A DNA stretch of 52,075 nt from an uncultured Ruminococcus sp. GTDB lineage: Bacteria; Bacillota; Clostridia; Monoglobales; Monoglobaceae. Positions within the stretch are counted from its first letter, which is position 1. The number at the start of each line of letters is the position of its first letter. The notes beneath the pieces are model-generated. The model searched no databases and was not told the origin of the DNA. It saw only the letters and a program-made list of their open reading frames with translations. The stretch is taken from the NCBI GenBank assembly GCA_902760955.1, contig CACWIG010000010.1, positions 1 to 52,075 of the forward strand, written 5' to 3'. The position numbers and the translations under genes were made by a program. Below, in pieces: positions 7,704 to 17,034 of this stretch.

Positions 7704-8579
7704 ATGGAAAGCCACTTCAGAATTTCGATTATTGGTTTAGGCATAATAGGCGGCTCCGCAGCGTATGCCTTAAAGGGCTTTAACAATGCCGAGGTTATCG
7801 GTTTTGATAAAAGTGATGATGTAATGGGTATGGCTCTCGAAAGGGGAGCCATTGACAAAGCAGCAAAAAGTGTGGCAGATGCTATTGATAATTCTGACCT
7901 GATAATCATTGCCACATATCCAAACAGCATACCGAAGATAGTCAGTGAGAATAAAACCGCTTTTAAAAAGGGAGCGGTTCTTACTGAGTTTTGCGGAGTC
8001 AAGACAAAAATATCAGCCGAGATAGAGGCGGTTCTTCCCGAAGGTGTTGACTACGTCGGCGGACACCCAATGGCAGGCAAAGAGGTTGATGGTTTTGTGA
8101 ATGCTGACCCTGACCTTTACAAAAACTGCGGTTTTATTATAACTCCGTCAGAAAAATCATCAAAAGACGGAATAAGACTGATTTACCATATGGCAGAGTA
8201 TATGGGGGCTACCAGAATTGATGTTTGCGTTCCTAAGATACACGACGAGTTGATTGCATATACAAGTGATTTGATGCATATAGCCGCATCTGCGCTGTGC
8301 TTAGATTTTGACCACAGAATTAATCTGGCATATACGGCAGGGGCTTTTCGTGATTGCACAAGGGTTGCATTCATTAATCCTGAGTTGTGGACAGAACTTT
8401 TTATGATAAACGGCAGTAATACTGTCAAAGAAATTGACAAGTACATTAATTCGTTGACTAAGATGAGAAATGCAATATCCGAAAAGGATGAAAAGAGCTT
8501 ATATGAAATGCTGAAAATCGTTCGTAACAATAAAGAGGATATACTTAAAAGAGAACCAAAAAAGGGGATTGTGTTATGA
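7704..8579 (+). CDS. tyrA: Prephenate dehydrogenase
   Basis: This enzyme oxidatively decarboxylates prephenate to 4-hydroxyphenylpyruvate, the tyrosine precursor. The 291-residue protein begins with a Rossmann nucleotide-binding motif (IIGLGIIGGSAA) and carries the HPMAGKE motif (about 116-122), typical of TyrA active sites. It lacks the C-terminal ACT domain found in some longer homologues, so feedback control by Tyr may act elsewhere, for instance through AroF or the attenuator. It starts 18 bases after aroF with GGAGG upstream. Its stop overlaps the aroB start by four bases (ATGA), implying translational coupling. Confidence 0.94.
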   Translation: MESHFRISIIGLGIIGGSAAYALKGFNNAEVIGFDKSDDVMGMALERGAIDKAAKSVADAIDNSDLIIIATYPNSIPKIVSENKTAFKKGAVLTEFCGVKTKISAEIEAVLPEGVDYVGGHPMAGKEVDGFVNADPDLYKNCGFIITPSEKSSKDGIRLIYHMAEYMGATRIDVCVPKIHDELIAYTSDLMHIAASALCLDFDHRINLAYTAGAFRDCTRVAFINPELWTELFMINGSNTVKEIDKYINSLTKMRNAISEKDEKSLYEMLKIVRNNKEDILKREPKKGIVL

Positions 8580-9616
8580 AAATATTAAAGGTAAATATTC
8601 CGGGGAGAGAATATAATATTCATATAGGGAGCGGCTTGCTTGAAAAAACAGGAGAAATCGTATCCGAAATTTTTAAGGGGAAACGAATTGCAATAATAAC
8701 AGATAAAAATGTCGGAACATTATATGCAGACAAAGTCACAAAAGCACTTGCAGGTTATGATGTATCAGTTATAACAGTAGATGCAGGGGAGAAGAGCAAG
8801 TCATTTGAAACTCTGCAATATGTTTACACAAGGTTGATAGAAGAAGGTATCACAAGGACAGATTTGATAGTCGCATTGGGCGGCGGTGTAGTCGGTGATT
8901 TGACAGGCTTTGCCTCATCGACCATTCTGCGTGGTGTGGACTTTGTTCAAATTCCTACAACATTGTTGGCGCAGGTGGATTCAAGCGTTGGCGGAAAGAC
9001 GGCGGTTAATTTGCCTCAGGGCAAAAACCTTGTGGGTAGCTTTTGTCAGCCGAAGGCTGTCATTGCGGATACCGACACACTTAAGACTTTATCCGATAAA
9101 ATCTTAAGTGACGGTATGGCTGAAGTCATAAAATATGGTGCTATTTGCGATGCCGAATTATTTGAAATATTGTCAAATATAAAAAATAATGAAGAATTAT
9201 TTGCAAAAATTGAAGAAATAGTATATACTTGTTGCAGGATAAAAAGTGAAATTGTCGAGGAAGATGAATTTGATACAGGCAGAAGAATGATTTTGAACTT
9301 TGGGCACACCTTTGGGCACGCAATTGAAAAGAAGTTTAACTTCTCGTCGGTGACTCACGGAATGGCAGTTGCGGCAGGAATGGTTATGGCGGCGACCTGG
9401 GGAGAGGAGAATAATGTGACGCCTAAAGGTACGGCTGAAAAAATTGAGGCTGTTCTTAAAAATTATAATTTGCCCACAGCGTATGATTTAACAAAAGAGG
9501 AATTGCTGGCATCAGCAGGGGTGGATAAAAAAAGTGACGGTGGCCTGATAAATCTGATTTTGCTCAATCGTATAGGTGATGCTGTTATTCACAAAATCGA
9601 CAGACAAAGTATATAA
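8576..9616 (+). CDS. aroB: 3-dehydroquinate synthase
   Basis: AroB cyclises DAHP to 3-dehydroquinate using NAD+ and a divalent metal. The 346-residue protein has the family signatures GGGVVGDLTGFASS (about 101-114), QIPTTLLAQVDSSVGGKTAVN, and the metal-binding NFGHTFGHAIE segment. The length is standard. It is coupled to tyrA by a four-base overlap. A 331-base gap with repeat elements separates it from aroA, the only long gap in the operon. Confidence 0.96.
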   Translation: MKILKVNIPGREYNIHIGSGLLEKTGEIVSEIFKGKRIAIITDKNVGTLYADKVTKALAGYDVSVITVDAGEKSKSFETLQYVYTRLIEEGITRTDLIVALGGGVVGDLTGFASSTILRGVDFVQIPTTLLAQVDSSVGGKTAVNLPQGKNLVGSFCQPKAVIADTDTLKTLSDKILSDGMAEVIKYGAICDAELFEILSNIKNNEELFAKIEEIVYTCCRIKSEIVEEDEFDTGRRMILNFGHTFGHAIEKKFNFSSVTHGMAVAAGMVMAATWGEENNVTPKGTAEKIEAVLKNYNLPTAYDLTKEELLASAGVDKKSDGGLINLILLNRIGDAVIHKIDRQSI

Positions 9617-9675
9617 AAACAGCTAAGGCAGAAGACATAAAACTCTAGGAAAGATTTTGGTTGATAGAATATCTT

Positions 9676-9730
9676 AATCAATCCCTCAGTCGTCTGTTGA
9701 CGACAGCTCCCTTTACACAAGGGAGCCTTA
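9676..9730. repeat. Short interspersed repeat with CTCCCTTTACACAAGGGAG hairpin
   Basis: It contains GTCGTCTGTTGACGAC (a small palindrome) followed by a CTCCCTT/AAGGGAG hairpin with TACAC in the loop. A related copy in the opposite orientation lies at 46661-46705: CCTCC...GGAGG hairpin plus an ACGCGAAGCGT palindrome. A partial copy is near 33135-33163. Similar elements are known as dispersed repeats in Clostridia. No coding function is seen. Confidence 0.6.
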
Positions 9731-9762
9731 AAGTTGACAGTGTATCATACTGTAAGTTGCAA

Positions 9763-9848
9763 AAATCCAAAATAATTTTTTTCATTGCGGTTGGGCTTGG
9801 CAACCGTATGGGCTATGGGCAATTATTCAATAAAATTATTTTGGATTT
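9763..9848. repeat. Hairpin repeat with 17-base perfect terminal inverted repeats (copy 1)
   Basis: The arms 9763-9779 and 9832-9848 are perfectly complementary over 17 bases. The interior (TTCATTGCGGTTGGGCTT, then GGGCAATTATTC) is shared with the copy at 48905-48973. This copy has about 17 extra bases in the loop (near 9799-9815). In the stem an A-T pair here corresponds to a G-C pair in the other copy. Confidence 0.75.
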
Positions 9849-9947
9849 ATAATTTGTGCGGGGAGCAAGCAGAGAAAAAATCAAATTGTTGTACACGATT
9901 TTCACGTTTTATAAGAGAATATAAAATATCTTCACAGGAGGGCAGCT

Positions 9948-11210
9948 ATGGATAACGTAACGATTAAACCTGCAATGTTAAAGGGAAAAGTAAATATTCC
10001 GCCGTCTAAAAGTATGGCACATCGTGCTGTAATTGCGGCGGCATTATCTGAGGGCGATTGTGTTGTCAGCAATATCTCTATGTCACAGGATATTTCTGCC
10101 ACATTAGGCGGATTGCGTGCACTTGGCTATAAGTACAGTTATAACCAAAAGCAGAAAAGGGTTAAGTTTACTGCAGGCAGACGCAAGCTCACAGGCAAGG
10201 AAATAGAGATTGATTGCGGTGAAAGCGGTTCAACCCTCAGATTTTTAATTCCTATTGCGTTGCTGACGGGAAAAGATATAAAATTCATATGTCACGGCAG
10301 ACTTTTGCAAAGACCGATGAAGCCGTATTTTGATATGTTTGATAAATGCGGAATAACCTACGAAATCGGCAGTGACTACATACGCACAAAGGGAAAGCTG
10401 AAACCGGGTGTATTTATGATTGCAGGCAATATCAGCTCGCAGTTTATATCGGGACTTTTATTTGCTTTGCCGTTGCTTGATAAGGATAGCAGTATTGTGA
10501 TTACCGAAAGTCCCGAGTCCACAGGTTATATTGATATGACGCTTGATACAATAGACAGCTTTGGCATAAAGGTTGAAAACAAAAAATATCTGAAATATGC
10601 AATATTGGGAAATCAATCATACAAAGCAAAGGATATGGTGGTAGAGGGTGATTACTCTCAGGCGGCGTTCTTCTTAACTGCGGGTGCAATCGGCTGTGAT
10701 GTTGAGTGCTTAGGGTTGCCCGAACACAGCTTGCAGGGTGACAGAGAGATTATTGACATAGTAAAAAGGGCAGGCGGTAAAATAGAAAAGACAGCAGATG
10801 GTATTAAGGCAAAGCATACTGCTAATATGCACGGCATAACGGTAGATGCAAGGAACATACCTGATTTGATACCCACAGTTGCGGTTATGCTGTCCTTTTG
10901 CAAGGGAGAAAGTAACATAATAAACGCAGGCCGTTTGAGAATGAAGGAAAGCGACAGACTATCAGCAATATGCGATGAGCTTTCACGGCTTGGAATTGAT
11001 ATACAAGAAGGCGGAGATTATATTAAAATTAACGGAACTCAGACCGCAAGCTGTCAGACTGTTTCCGCAAGAAACGACCACAGAATTGCAATGGCACTCG
11101 CTATTGCCGCTTGTAGATGTGAGGGTGATGAGGTTGCCATTCTTGGTGCTAAAACCGCCGTTAAGAAGTCATATCCCGACTTTTTTGATGTATACGAAAC
11201 ATTGAGATAA
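9948..11210 (+). CDS. aroA: 3-phosphoshikimate 1-carboxyvinyltransferase (EPSP synthase)
   Basis: AroA transfers enolpyruvate from PEP to shikimate 3-phosphate. The 420-residue protein shows the PPSKSMAHRAVIAAAL segment (about 17-32), the ESGSTLRFLIP motif (about 90-100), LLQRPMKPYFD, EGDYSQAAFFL and the conserved C-terminal RMKESDR and NDHRIAMALAI motifs. The active-site loop reads CGESGSTLRF, where many family members have GNAGT (class I) or GNSGT. This ESGS variant occurs in clostridial enzymes and may affect inhibitor sensitivity. RBS: AGGAGGG nine bases upstream. Confidence 0.95.
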   Translation: MDNVTIKPAMLKGKVNIPPSKSMAHRAVIAAALSEGDCVVSNISMSQDISATLGGLRALGYKYSYNQKQKRVKFTAGRRKLTGKEIEIDCGESGSTLRFLIPIALLTGKDIKFICHGRLLQRPMKPYFDMFDKCGITYEIGSDYIRTKGKLKPGVFMIAGNISSQFISGLLFALPLLDKDSSIVITESPESTGYIDMTLDTIDSFGIKVENKKYLKYAILGNQSYKAKDMVVEGDYSQAAFFLTAGAIGCDVECLGLPEHSLQGDREIIDIVKRAGGKIEKTADGIKAKHTANMHGITVDARNIPDLIPTVAVMLSFCKGESNIINAGRLRMKESDRLSAICDELSRLGIDIQEGGDYIKINGTQTASCQTVSARNDHRIAMALAIAACRCEGDEVAILGAKTAVKKSYPDFFDVYETLR

Positions 11211-11233
11211 ATTGAATTGTAGGAGAGATTACT

Positions 11234-12304
11234 GTGAACGTTTGGGGCGAAAAAATAAAATTAACAATATTCGGAGAGTCGCACGGCAAGGGTATCGGTG
11301 TTGTGATTGATGGCTTGCCGTCAGGCTTTGAGCTGAATTTGGACAGAGTTGCCGAGCAGATGAAAAGACGTGCTCCTGGGCGGAATAAGCTTTCGACCGC
11401 AAGAGCAGAGGCGGACGAATTTCAGATTTTGTCAGGTTTTTTTAACGGAAAGACAACGGGTACGCCTTTGACAGCAGTAATTTTTAATACTGATATGCGT
11501 TCTAAGGACTATAACCCCGAACTTTTGAGGCCGTCACACGCAGATTTTACTGCTCTTTGTAAGTACGGTGAGAGCAGAGATTACAGAGGCGGCGGACATT
11601 TTTCGGGCAGAATAACTGCACCATTGGTATTTGCAGGGGCAGTGGCAGAACAAATCTTAGAAGAAAAAGGTATATTTACAAGTGCACATATTATGCAAGT
11701 GGGAAGCGTCTGCGATAAGCCTTTTGATATGATAAATACTGATACAGAATTGCTTAAAGAACTGTCAAAGATGGACTTCCCTGTTATTGACGGCGAGTGT
11801 GCCGAAAAAATGAAAGAGGAAATCGACAAATACAGATGTGATAAAAATTCTATCGGAGGCAGGGTAGAGGTATGCATCTGCGGTGTTGAGGCAGGCATAG
11901 GCTCGCCCTTCTTTGGCTCGGTAGAGAGCCGATTGTCATCAATGATGTTTTCAATTCCTGCGGTTAAGGGAATTGAATTTGGTTTGGGCTTTGACTTTGC
12001 CACAGCTGACGGAAAGACGGCAAATGATGAATTTTATATTGAAGATGATGTTGTTAAAACATATACAAACAATAATGCAGGTATAAACGGCGGTATAACA
12101 AACGGTATGCCCATTGTGTTCAGGCTTGCGTTAAAGCCTACGCCGTCAATTGCTAACCTACAAAAAACTGTGAATATTGATACAAAGGAAAATACCGAAA
12201 TAGAGATAAAGGGCAGGCACGACCCGTGTATTGTGCATCGTGCCGCGATAGTTGCTGAATGTGCAACTGCGATTGCTATGTTGGATATGGTATTAGATAA
12301 ATAG
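11234..12304 (+). CDS. aroC: Chorismate synthase
   Basis: AroC makes chorismate from EPSP using reduced FMN. The 356-residue protein has the N-terminal FGESHGKGIGVVIDGLPSG signature. It also has RRAPGRNKLSTARAEAD, RDYRGGGHFSGR, and a C-terminal GRHDPCIVHRAAIVAECATA segment with the catalytic histidine region. The start is GTG at 11234, supported by AGGAGAG just upstream. It follows aroA by 23 bases and precedes pheA by 21 bases. Confidence 0.96.
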   Translation: MNVWGEKIKLTIFGESHGKGIGVVIDGLPSGFELNLDRVAEQMKRRAPGRNKLSTARAEADEFQILSGFFNGKTTGTPLTAVIFNTDMRSKDYNPELLRPSHADFTALCKYGESRDYRGGGHFSGRITAPLVFAGAVAEQILEEKGIFTSAHIMQVGSVCDKPFDMINTDTELLKELSKMDFPVIDGECAEKMKEEIDKYRCDKNSIGGRVEVCICGVEAGIGSPFFGSVESRLSSMMFSIPAVKGIEFGLGFDFATADGKTANDEFYIEDDVVKTYTNNNAGINGGITNGMPIVFRLALKPTPSIANLQKTVNIDTKENTEIEIKGRHDPCIVHRAAIVAECATAIAMLDMVLDK

Positions 12305-12325
12305 TAATATAACGAGGAGTAAGTT

Positions 12326-13486
12326 ATGAACGAGCTTGAACAACTGAGAGATGGTATAGATAAAATAGACAGAGAACTTTTGCCTTTGTTTATAGAGAGA
12401 ATGAGACTATGCGGACAGGTTGGAGAATATAAAAAAAGAACCGATATGCCTGTTTTGGACTCAGAAAGAGAAAAACAACTTTTGGAAAATAAGCTAAATC
12501 TGGTTGAGGACAAGGATAAGGATATGTCCGAGGAGGTCTATGAGTTCTTTAATTCAATAATGGCAATCAGCCGTACATATCAAAAAAAGCTGATTTCAGG
12601 CGAAAAGTGCGGAGCTTGTTGGGAATTGCTCGAAAATTCTGTTGCCAGAAAAGAAAGTCCAAAGGTGGTGTGCTTTGGATATGAAGGCTCTTACAGCGAA
12701 GAGGCGGCTGAAAAGTTCTTTCAAAATAAATGTGAAAAAACCTACGTTTCCGCATTTGTGGACGCGTTTGATATATTGACGAATAATGGTGCAGACTATG
12801 CTGTTCTTCCCATTGAAAATTCTTCTGCAGGAGTGATAGCGGAGGTTATGGATTTGCTTGCCGAAAGAAAGTTATACATAGTAGGCGAGGAGTATATACC
12901 TATCAGACATTGCCTGATGGGTGTAAAGGGGACCAAAACATCTGATATAAAGAAGTTGTATTCCCACGAGCAAGCCTTTTTGCAATGCCCTGACTTTATA
13001 AAGTCTTTGGGTGATGTGGAGTGTATATCGCATTACAGCACAGCACTTTCTGCAAAGTCGGTTGCACAGATGAATGATGTTTCATATGCGGCGATTGCAT
13101 CTGAGAGAACTGCTGAGATATACGGGCTTGAAATTATTGCCAAAAATATCAACAGCGTTGATTGTAACACAACAAGATTTGTGGTTATTTCAAGAATGCC
13201 TGAGGTCAGTGATGATGCATCAAAGGTAAGTATTGTGTTCAATCTTGACCACGAAAGCGGAGCTTTATACAGGGTGTTGAGCGGTTTTGCTCACGGCGGA
13301 TTAAATCTGTTAAAGCTTGAGTCAAGACCTGTCAGAGAAAAGCCATTTGAGTACAAATTCTTCGCAGACTACACAGGCAACCTGAGAGACGCAGAAGTCA
13401 GAGCAATAACTGAGGAGATTGCACAGGTGACAAGAAACCTTATTTTGTTGGGAAACTATACAAATTCAGATGGAGAACACAGATGA
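12326..13486 (+). CDS. pheA: Bifunctional chorismate mutase / prephenate dehydratase (P-protein)
   Basis: The enzyme converts chorismate to prephenate and then to phenylpyruvate. Three domains are visible in 386 residues. An AroQ-type chorismate mutase lies at about 1-90 (LRDGIDKIDRELLPLFIERM). Prephenate dehydratase lies at about 110-290, with the catalytic TRF motif at 283-285. An ACT regulatory domain lies at about 300-380 and contains GALYRVLSGFAHGGLNL and the ESRP phenylalanine-binding motif. Feedback inhibition by Phe is therefore likely. The stop overlaps the aroK start by four bases. Confidence 0.96.
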   Translation: MNELEQLRDGIDKIDRELLPLFIERMRLCGQVGEYKKRTDMPVLDSEREKQLLENKLNLVEDKDKDMSEEVYEFFNSIMAISRTYQKKLISGEKCGACWELLENSVARKESPKVVCFGYEGSYSEEAAEKFFQNKCEKTYVSAFVDAFDILTNNGADYAVLPIENSSAGVIAEVMDLLAERKLYIVGEEYIPIRHCLMGVKGTKTSDIKKLYSHEQAFLQCPDFIKSLGDVECISHYSTALSAKSVAQMNDVSYAAIASERTAEIYGLEIIAKNINSVDCNTTRFVVISRMPEVSDDASKVSIVFNLDHESGALYRVLSGFAHGGLNLLKLESRPVREKPFEYKFFADYTGNLRDAEVRAITEEIAQVTRNLILLGNYTNSDGEHR

Positions 13487-13980
13487 GAGATATAATTTTG
13501 ATAGGTATGCCAGGGTGCGGAAAGAGTACGCTTGGCAGAGGTATAGCAAAAAAGTTAGGCAGAGAATTTGTTGATACGGATATAGAAATTGAGAGAAGTG
13601 AACGCAGGTGTATTCCTGAAATATTTAAAAACAGAGGCGAAAAGTATTTCAGAGAGTGCGAAACACAAATTCTTAAAAAACTGCTGGGCAATAATTATGT
13701 CATTGCCACAGGCGGAGGAATAATTTTAAAGGACGAAAACGTCAAACTGATGAGGGAGTCAGGTGCATATATTCTCTTTATCGACCGTCCGCCCGAAAAT
13801 ATAGTGGGCGATGTGAGAACTTCAAACAGACCCTTGCTGGCAAGCGGTGCAGAGAGGATATTTGGCTTGTATAAAGAGAGATATGAAAAGTATGTTGCGG
13901 CTTGTGACGAAAGAGTTTTGAACGATAAAGATGCCAAAGACGCAATTAAAAAGATAGAAAAACTTTTAGAGAAAATATAA
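13483..13980 (+). CDS. aroK: Shikimate kinase
   Basis: It phosphorylates shikimate with ATP. The 165-residue protein has a P-loop GMPGCGKST (8-16), the shikimate-binding DTD (about 32-34), FRECETQ, the ATGGGI segment and an RPLL lid motif. This is a standard single-domain size. It starts within the pheA stop codon (ATGA overlap), so translation is coupled, and aroQ follows after a 13-base gap. Confidence 0.95.
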   Translation: MRDIILIGMPGCGKSTLGRGIAKKLGREFVDTDIEIERSERRCIPEIFKNRGEKYFRECETQILKKLLGNNYVIATGGGIILKDENVKLMRESGAYILFIDRPPENIVGDVRTSNRPLLASGAERIFGLYKERYEKYVAACDERVLNDKDAKDAIKKIEKLLEKI

Positions 13981-13993
13981 AGGGGTAATTTTG

Positions 13994-14446
13994 ATGAAAA
14001 TAATGGTAATTAACGGACCTAACCTCAATCTGACAGGTATGCGTGAGCCTGATATATACGGCAATCAGACCTATGCCGACTTAGAGGCATATATCGAAGA
14101 TTATGCCGAAAAAGCAGGGGCAGAGGCAGTTGTTGTTCAAAGCAACAGCGAGGGTGAGATTATAGACTATATTCACTACTGTCTGGGAAGTTGTGACGGA
14201 ATAGTGATAAATGCAGGTGCATACACCCATTACAGTTATGCGATACACGATGCAATTAAAGCTGTTGATATCCCCACAGTTGAGGTTCATATAAGCAATA
14301 TACACAAGCGTGAAGAGTTCAGACATCATTCGGTAATATCTCCTGCCTGTGTCGGTCAGATATGCGGACTTGGGTTTATGAGTTATACTCTGGCTATTGA
14401 TTATTTATTAGCCAATGCAATACCATCTGATGATGAAAATAACTAA
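13994..14446 (+). CDS. aroQ: Type II 3-dehydroquinate dehydratase
   Basis: The enzyme dehydrates 3-dehydroquinate to 3-dehydroshikimate. The 150-residue protein has the type II signatures INGPNLNLTGMREPDIYG, QSNSEGEIIDYIH, NAGAYTHYSYAIHDA and EVHISNIHKREEFRHHS. The start ATG at 13994 has AGGGG eight bases upstream; the preceding in-frame TTG at 13991 is not needed. Confidence 0.96.
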   Translation: MKIMVINGPNLNLTGMREPDIYGNQTYADLEAYIEDYAEKAGAEAVVVQSNSEGEIIDYIHYCLGSCDGIVINAGAYTHYSYAIHDAIKAVDIPTVEVHISNIHKREEFRHHSVISPACVGQICGLGFMSYTLAIDYLLANAIPSDDENN

Positions 14447-14463
14447 CTTAAAGAGGTATTTTA

Positions 14464-15291
14464 ATGTTAAAAATTGCTGTGATAGGTCATCCGATTGCTC
14501 ATAGCCGTTCTCCGCAAATACACGGAGCGGCTTTAGATAGCATTAATGTTGAATACAAATATGAAAAACATGATGTAAAAAAAGAGGATTTGGAGAGCTT
14601 TTTGGAATATGCAAAATCAAATCTTGACGGCTTTAACTTGACTATGCCCCTTAAGGTAGATGTGTTGCCGTATTTAGAGGGAATTTCCGAAGAGGCGGAG
14701 AAGTTCAGGTCGGTAAACACCGTCAAGGTCAAAGACGGAAAGCTGTACGGATATAATACTGACTCCGACGGATATATACAATCCTTGATAAACAAGGGCA
14801 GTGACCCAAATCAGAAGAGAATTGTTATTCTCGGTGCAGGCGGAGTTGTGCGGACCATTGCAAAGAAGTTGGTGGAATGCGGTGCAGAAAGTGTGGTTAT
14901 ATTAAACAGAACAATTGAAAAGGCAGAGGAAATAGTTAAGTATATCGGAAACGAAAAGGTTGAAAGCGTAGAATTTTCAATTGAAAATATTACAGCTAAC
15001 TGTAAAGCGGCAGATATACTTATCAATGCGACTCCTCTTGGTATGGAGGGAAATGACGGCGATTTTGAAGATACGTCATTTTTGCAGGCGTTGCCTGAGT
15101 ATGCAATAGTATCTGATTTGATATATGCTCCGCCCAAAACTAAGCTTTTAAAAGATGCAGAAAAGCTGGGACTTAAGATAATGAACGGGCTTGATATGCT
15201 GATTTTTCAGGCAATTATCGCTGATGAGATATATCTCGACAAAAAGCTGGACTTGTATGAGGTTTATAAGTCGGTATTAAACAGAATATAA
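14464..15291 (+). CDS. aroE: Shikimate dehydrogenase
   Basis: It reduces 3-dehydroshikimate with NADPH. The 275-residue protein has HSRSPQIHG (13-21), GFNLTMPLK with catalytic Lys64 and YNTDSDG in the substrate domain. A GAGGVVRTIA nucleotide-binding loop and NATPLGM follow. The usual NVTxPHK motif reads NLTMPLK, a tolerated variation. It is the last gene of the operon and is followed by a strong terminator. With aroF, aroB, aroQ, aroK, aroA and aroC it completes the route to chorismate. Confidence 0.95.
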   Translation: MLKIAVIGHPIAHSRSPQIHGAALDSINVEYKYEKHDVKKEDLESFLEYAKSNLDGFNLTMPLKVDVLPYLEGISEEAEKFRSVNTVKVKDGKLYGYNTDSDGYIQSLINKGSDPNQKRIVILGAGGVVRTIAKKLVECGAESVVILNRTIEKAEEIVKYIGNEKVESVEFSIENITANCKAADILINATPLGMEGNDGDFEDTSFLQALPEYAIVSDLIYAPPKTKLLKDAEKLGLKIMNGLDMLIFQAIIADEIYLDKKLDLYEVYKSVLNRI

Positions 15292-15297
15292 AATTAA

Positions 15298-15331
15298 AAC
15301 GCTGTGACATACGAAGTTCACAGCGTTTTTT
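15298..15331. terminator. Bidirectional terminator between aroE and the DUF1846 gene
   Basis: AACGCTGTGA (15298-15307) pairs with TCACAGCGTT (15318-15327), followed by a T-run. The A-rich left flank lets it serve the convergent minus-strand gene as well. Confidence 0.85.
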
Positions 15332-15343
15332 ATAGTTAAAATA

Positions 15344-16813
15344 TTATTTATTTTGATATGCAGGCTCGCAGGTGAGATTGACACCTAAGCGTCTGAACAC
15401 CTTATCATCAACGGAGGATAGGATAACAGAGGAATGTGCTTCACAGCCACGCAGTTTGCCAAGCTGTTCCATTGCCAATTCCGCATTAGAGTCTGTTGCC
15501 GCACAAATTGACAGAGCGATAAGTGCTTCGTCAGTGTGCAGACGCGGATTGCGATTGCCCAAATGGTCAACCTTGAGGTGCTGTATAGGCTCAATTACCT
15601 CAGGTGAGATAAGATGCACACTGTCGTCAATGCCCGCAAGTGCCTTTAAGGCGTTGAGCAACAGAGCAGAGGAGGCACCCAAAAGCTCTGAGGTTTTGCC
15701 TGTAAGTATTCTGCCGTCAGGGAGCTCGATTGCACTTGCAGGACTGCCCGTAAGTGCCGCCTTTTGCAGAGCAGGTCCGATAACACTGCGGTTGTCAACT
15801 GATATTTCAGCCTTCTTCATCAATAATTCAAGTTTCAATACTGTTTCCTCACTTGCAAGACCTTTTCTGTGGTCGCACAATGCAGTGTAATATCTGCGTA
15901 AAATTTCTTGTCGGGAGGCATTTTTCGTTGCATCGTCATCTATTATGCAGTTGCCTGCCATATTTACGCCCATATCTGTTGGTGACTTATAAGGACATTG
16001 TCCTGCAATTTTCTCAAACATTGCCTTTACAACAGGAAAAATCTCCACATCACGATTGTAGTTTACCGTGGTTTTTCCATATGCTTCAAGGTGGAACGGG
16101 TCAATCATATTTACGTCATTTAAGTCAGCGGTTGCAGCCTCGTAGGCAAGGTTGACAGGGTGCTGAAGGGGTATATTCCAGATAGGGAAGGTTTCAAACT
16201 TAGCATATCCTGCCTTTATACCTCTTTTGTATTCGTGATACAACTGAGAAAGGCAAGTTGCCATCTTTCCGCTGCCAGGGCCTGGGGCGGTGACGATTAC
16301 CAATTCCTTAGTTGTTTCTATATACTCGTTTTTTCCGTAACCATCATCACTTACGATTTTGGAGATATCTGAAGGATAACCGTCTATGGGATAGTGGCGG
16401 TAGACCTTGACGCCGAGAGAGTTAAGACGCTTCTGAAATGCCTCTGCCGTTGGTTGTCCCGTAAATTGTGTCATAACAACACTGCTTACATACAGACCAA
16501 CATTTCTGAAACAGTCAATCAAACGTATTACGTCTAAGTCGTAGGTAATACCCAAATCTCCTCGTAATTTATTCTTCTCTATATCAGAAGAATTGATTGC
16601 GATTACTATTTCGGCTCTGTCCTTTAAATTTAACAGCATTCTCAGTTTACTGTCAGGCTGAAAACCTGGCAAAACTCTTGATGCGTGATAGTCGTCAAAG
16701 AGCTTTCCTCCGAATTCAAGATACAGTTTACCCCCAAACTGTGATATTCTTTCCATTATATGCTCAGATTGCATACTCAGGTATTTATCATTATCAAAAC
16801 CAATTTTTTGCAT
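15344..16813 (-). CDS. DUF1846 (UPF0371) family protein
   Basis: The 489-residue protein matches the conserved DUF1846 family of Firmicutes, whose biochemical role is not established. Typical segments are [17 protein letters not shown] at the start, [21 protein letters not shown], and [33 protein letters not shown] (176-188) looks like a Walker-A-type nucleotide loop. The start at 16813 is chosen because GGGAGAG lies just upstream; an ATG six codons earlier overlaps it. It is transcribed alone from its own promoter and has no signal peptide or membrane segment. Confidence 0.88.
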   Translation of the reverse strand: MQKIGFDNDKYLSMQSEHIMERISQFGGKLYLEFGGKLFDDYHASRVLPGFQPDSKLRMLLNLKDRAEIVIAINSSDIEKNKLRGDLGITYDLDVIRLIDCFRNVGLYVSSVVMTQFTGQPTAEAFQKRLNSLGVKVYRHYPIDGYPSDISKIVSDDGYGKNEYIETTKELVIVTAPGPGSGKMATCLSQLYHEYKRGIKAGYAKFETFPIWNIPLQHPVNLAYEAATADLNDVNMIDPFHLEAYGKTTVNYNRDVEIFPVVKAMFEKIAGQCPYKSPTDMGVNMAGNCIIDDDATKNASRQEILRRYYTALCDHRKGLASEETVLKLELLMKKAEISVDNRSVIGPALQKAALTGSPASAIELPDGRILTGKTSELLGASSALLLNALKALAGIDDSVHLISPEVIEPIQHLKVDHLGNRNPRLHTDEALIALSICAATDSNAELAMEQLGKLRGCEAHSSVILSSVDDKVFRRLGVNLTCEPAYQNK

Positions 16814-16847
16814 TTTAATCTCTCCCGACAAATATTTCTAATAGAAC

Positions 16848-16876
16848 ATTATACAGTAAAAACTTTATTCTTTCAA
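16848..16876 (-). promoter_or_regulatory. Promoter of the DUF1846 gene
   Basis: Read on the minus strand, TTGAAA (16871-16876), a 17-base spacer and TATAAT (16848-16853) lie about 35 bases upstream of the start codon. Confidence 0.75.
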
Positions 16877-16944
16877 GTCCTGAAATGCAAAAAATTAAAA
16901 AGAAAGTGCTATAATAAATTTTGTGGCTTTTTTGATTTTATATC

Positions 16945-16973
16945 TTGACAAACCATATACCATATGATATTAT
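16945..16973 (+). promoter_or_regulatory. Promoter of the 1081-aa glycosidase-like gene
   Basis: TTGACA (16945-16950), a 17-base spacer and TATTAT (16968-16973) lie about 60 bases upstream of the start. The spacer and -10 contain CCATATAC/CATATGATAT, an AT-rich near-palindrome that could be an operator. Confidence 0.75.
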
Positions 16974-17034
16974 GAGCCAAAACATTAAATGTCTTTGAAT
17001 ATGAACTTATATATTCTGAAAGGAGTATACAGCT

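Larger units (their letters stand above)
9617..9947. other. 331-base aroB-aroA gap occupied by two repeat elements
   Basis: No gene is supported here. The stretch contains a palindrome-flanked repeat (9676-9730) and a long terminal-inverted-repeat hairpin (9763-9848). A 63-codon frame through it consists only of repeat sequence. No promoter or T-tailed terminator is clear, so the operon probably reads through. Confidence 0.6.

Noticed and set aside
7568..8002. 144-codon minus-strand frame under aroF and tyrA
   Set aside because: Antisense to two confident enzymes; no independent signal.
9661..9852. 63-codon frame between aroB and aroA
   Set aside because: It reads only through two repeat elements that occur elsewhere, and has no ribosome binding site.
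15372..15890. 172-codon frame opposite the DUF1846 gene
   Set aside because: It is antisense to a well-conserved coding sequence and has no ribosome binding site or recognisable composition.
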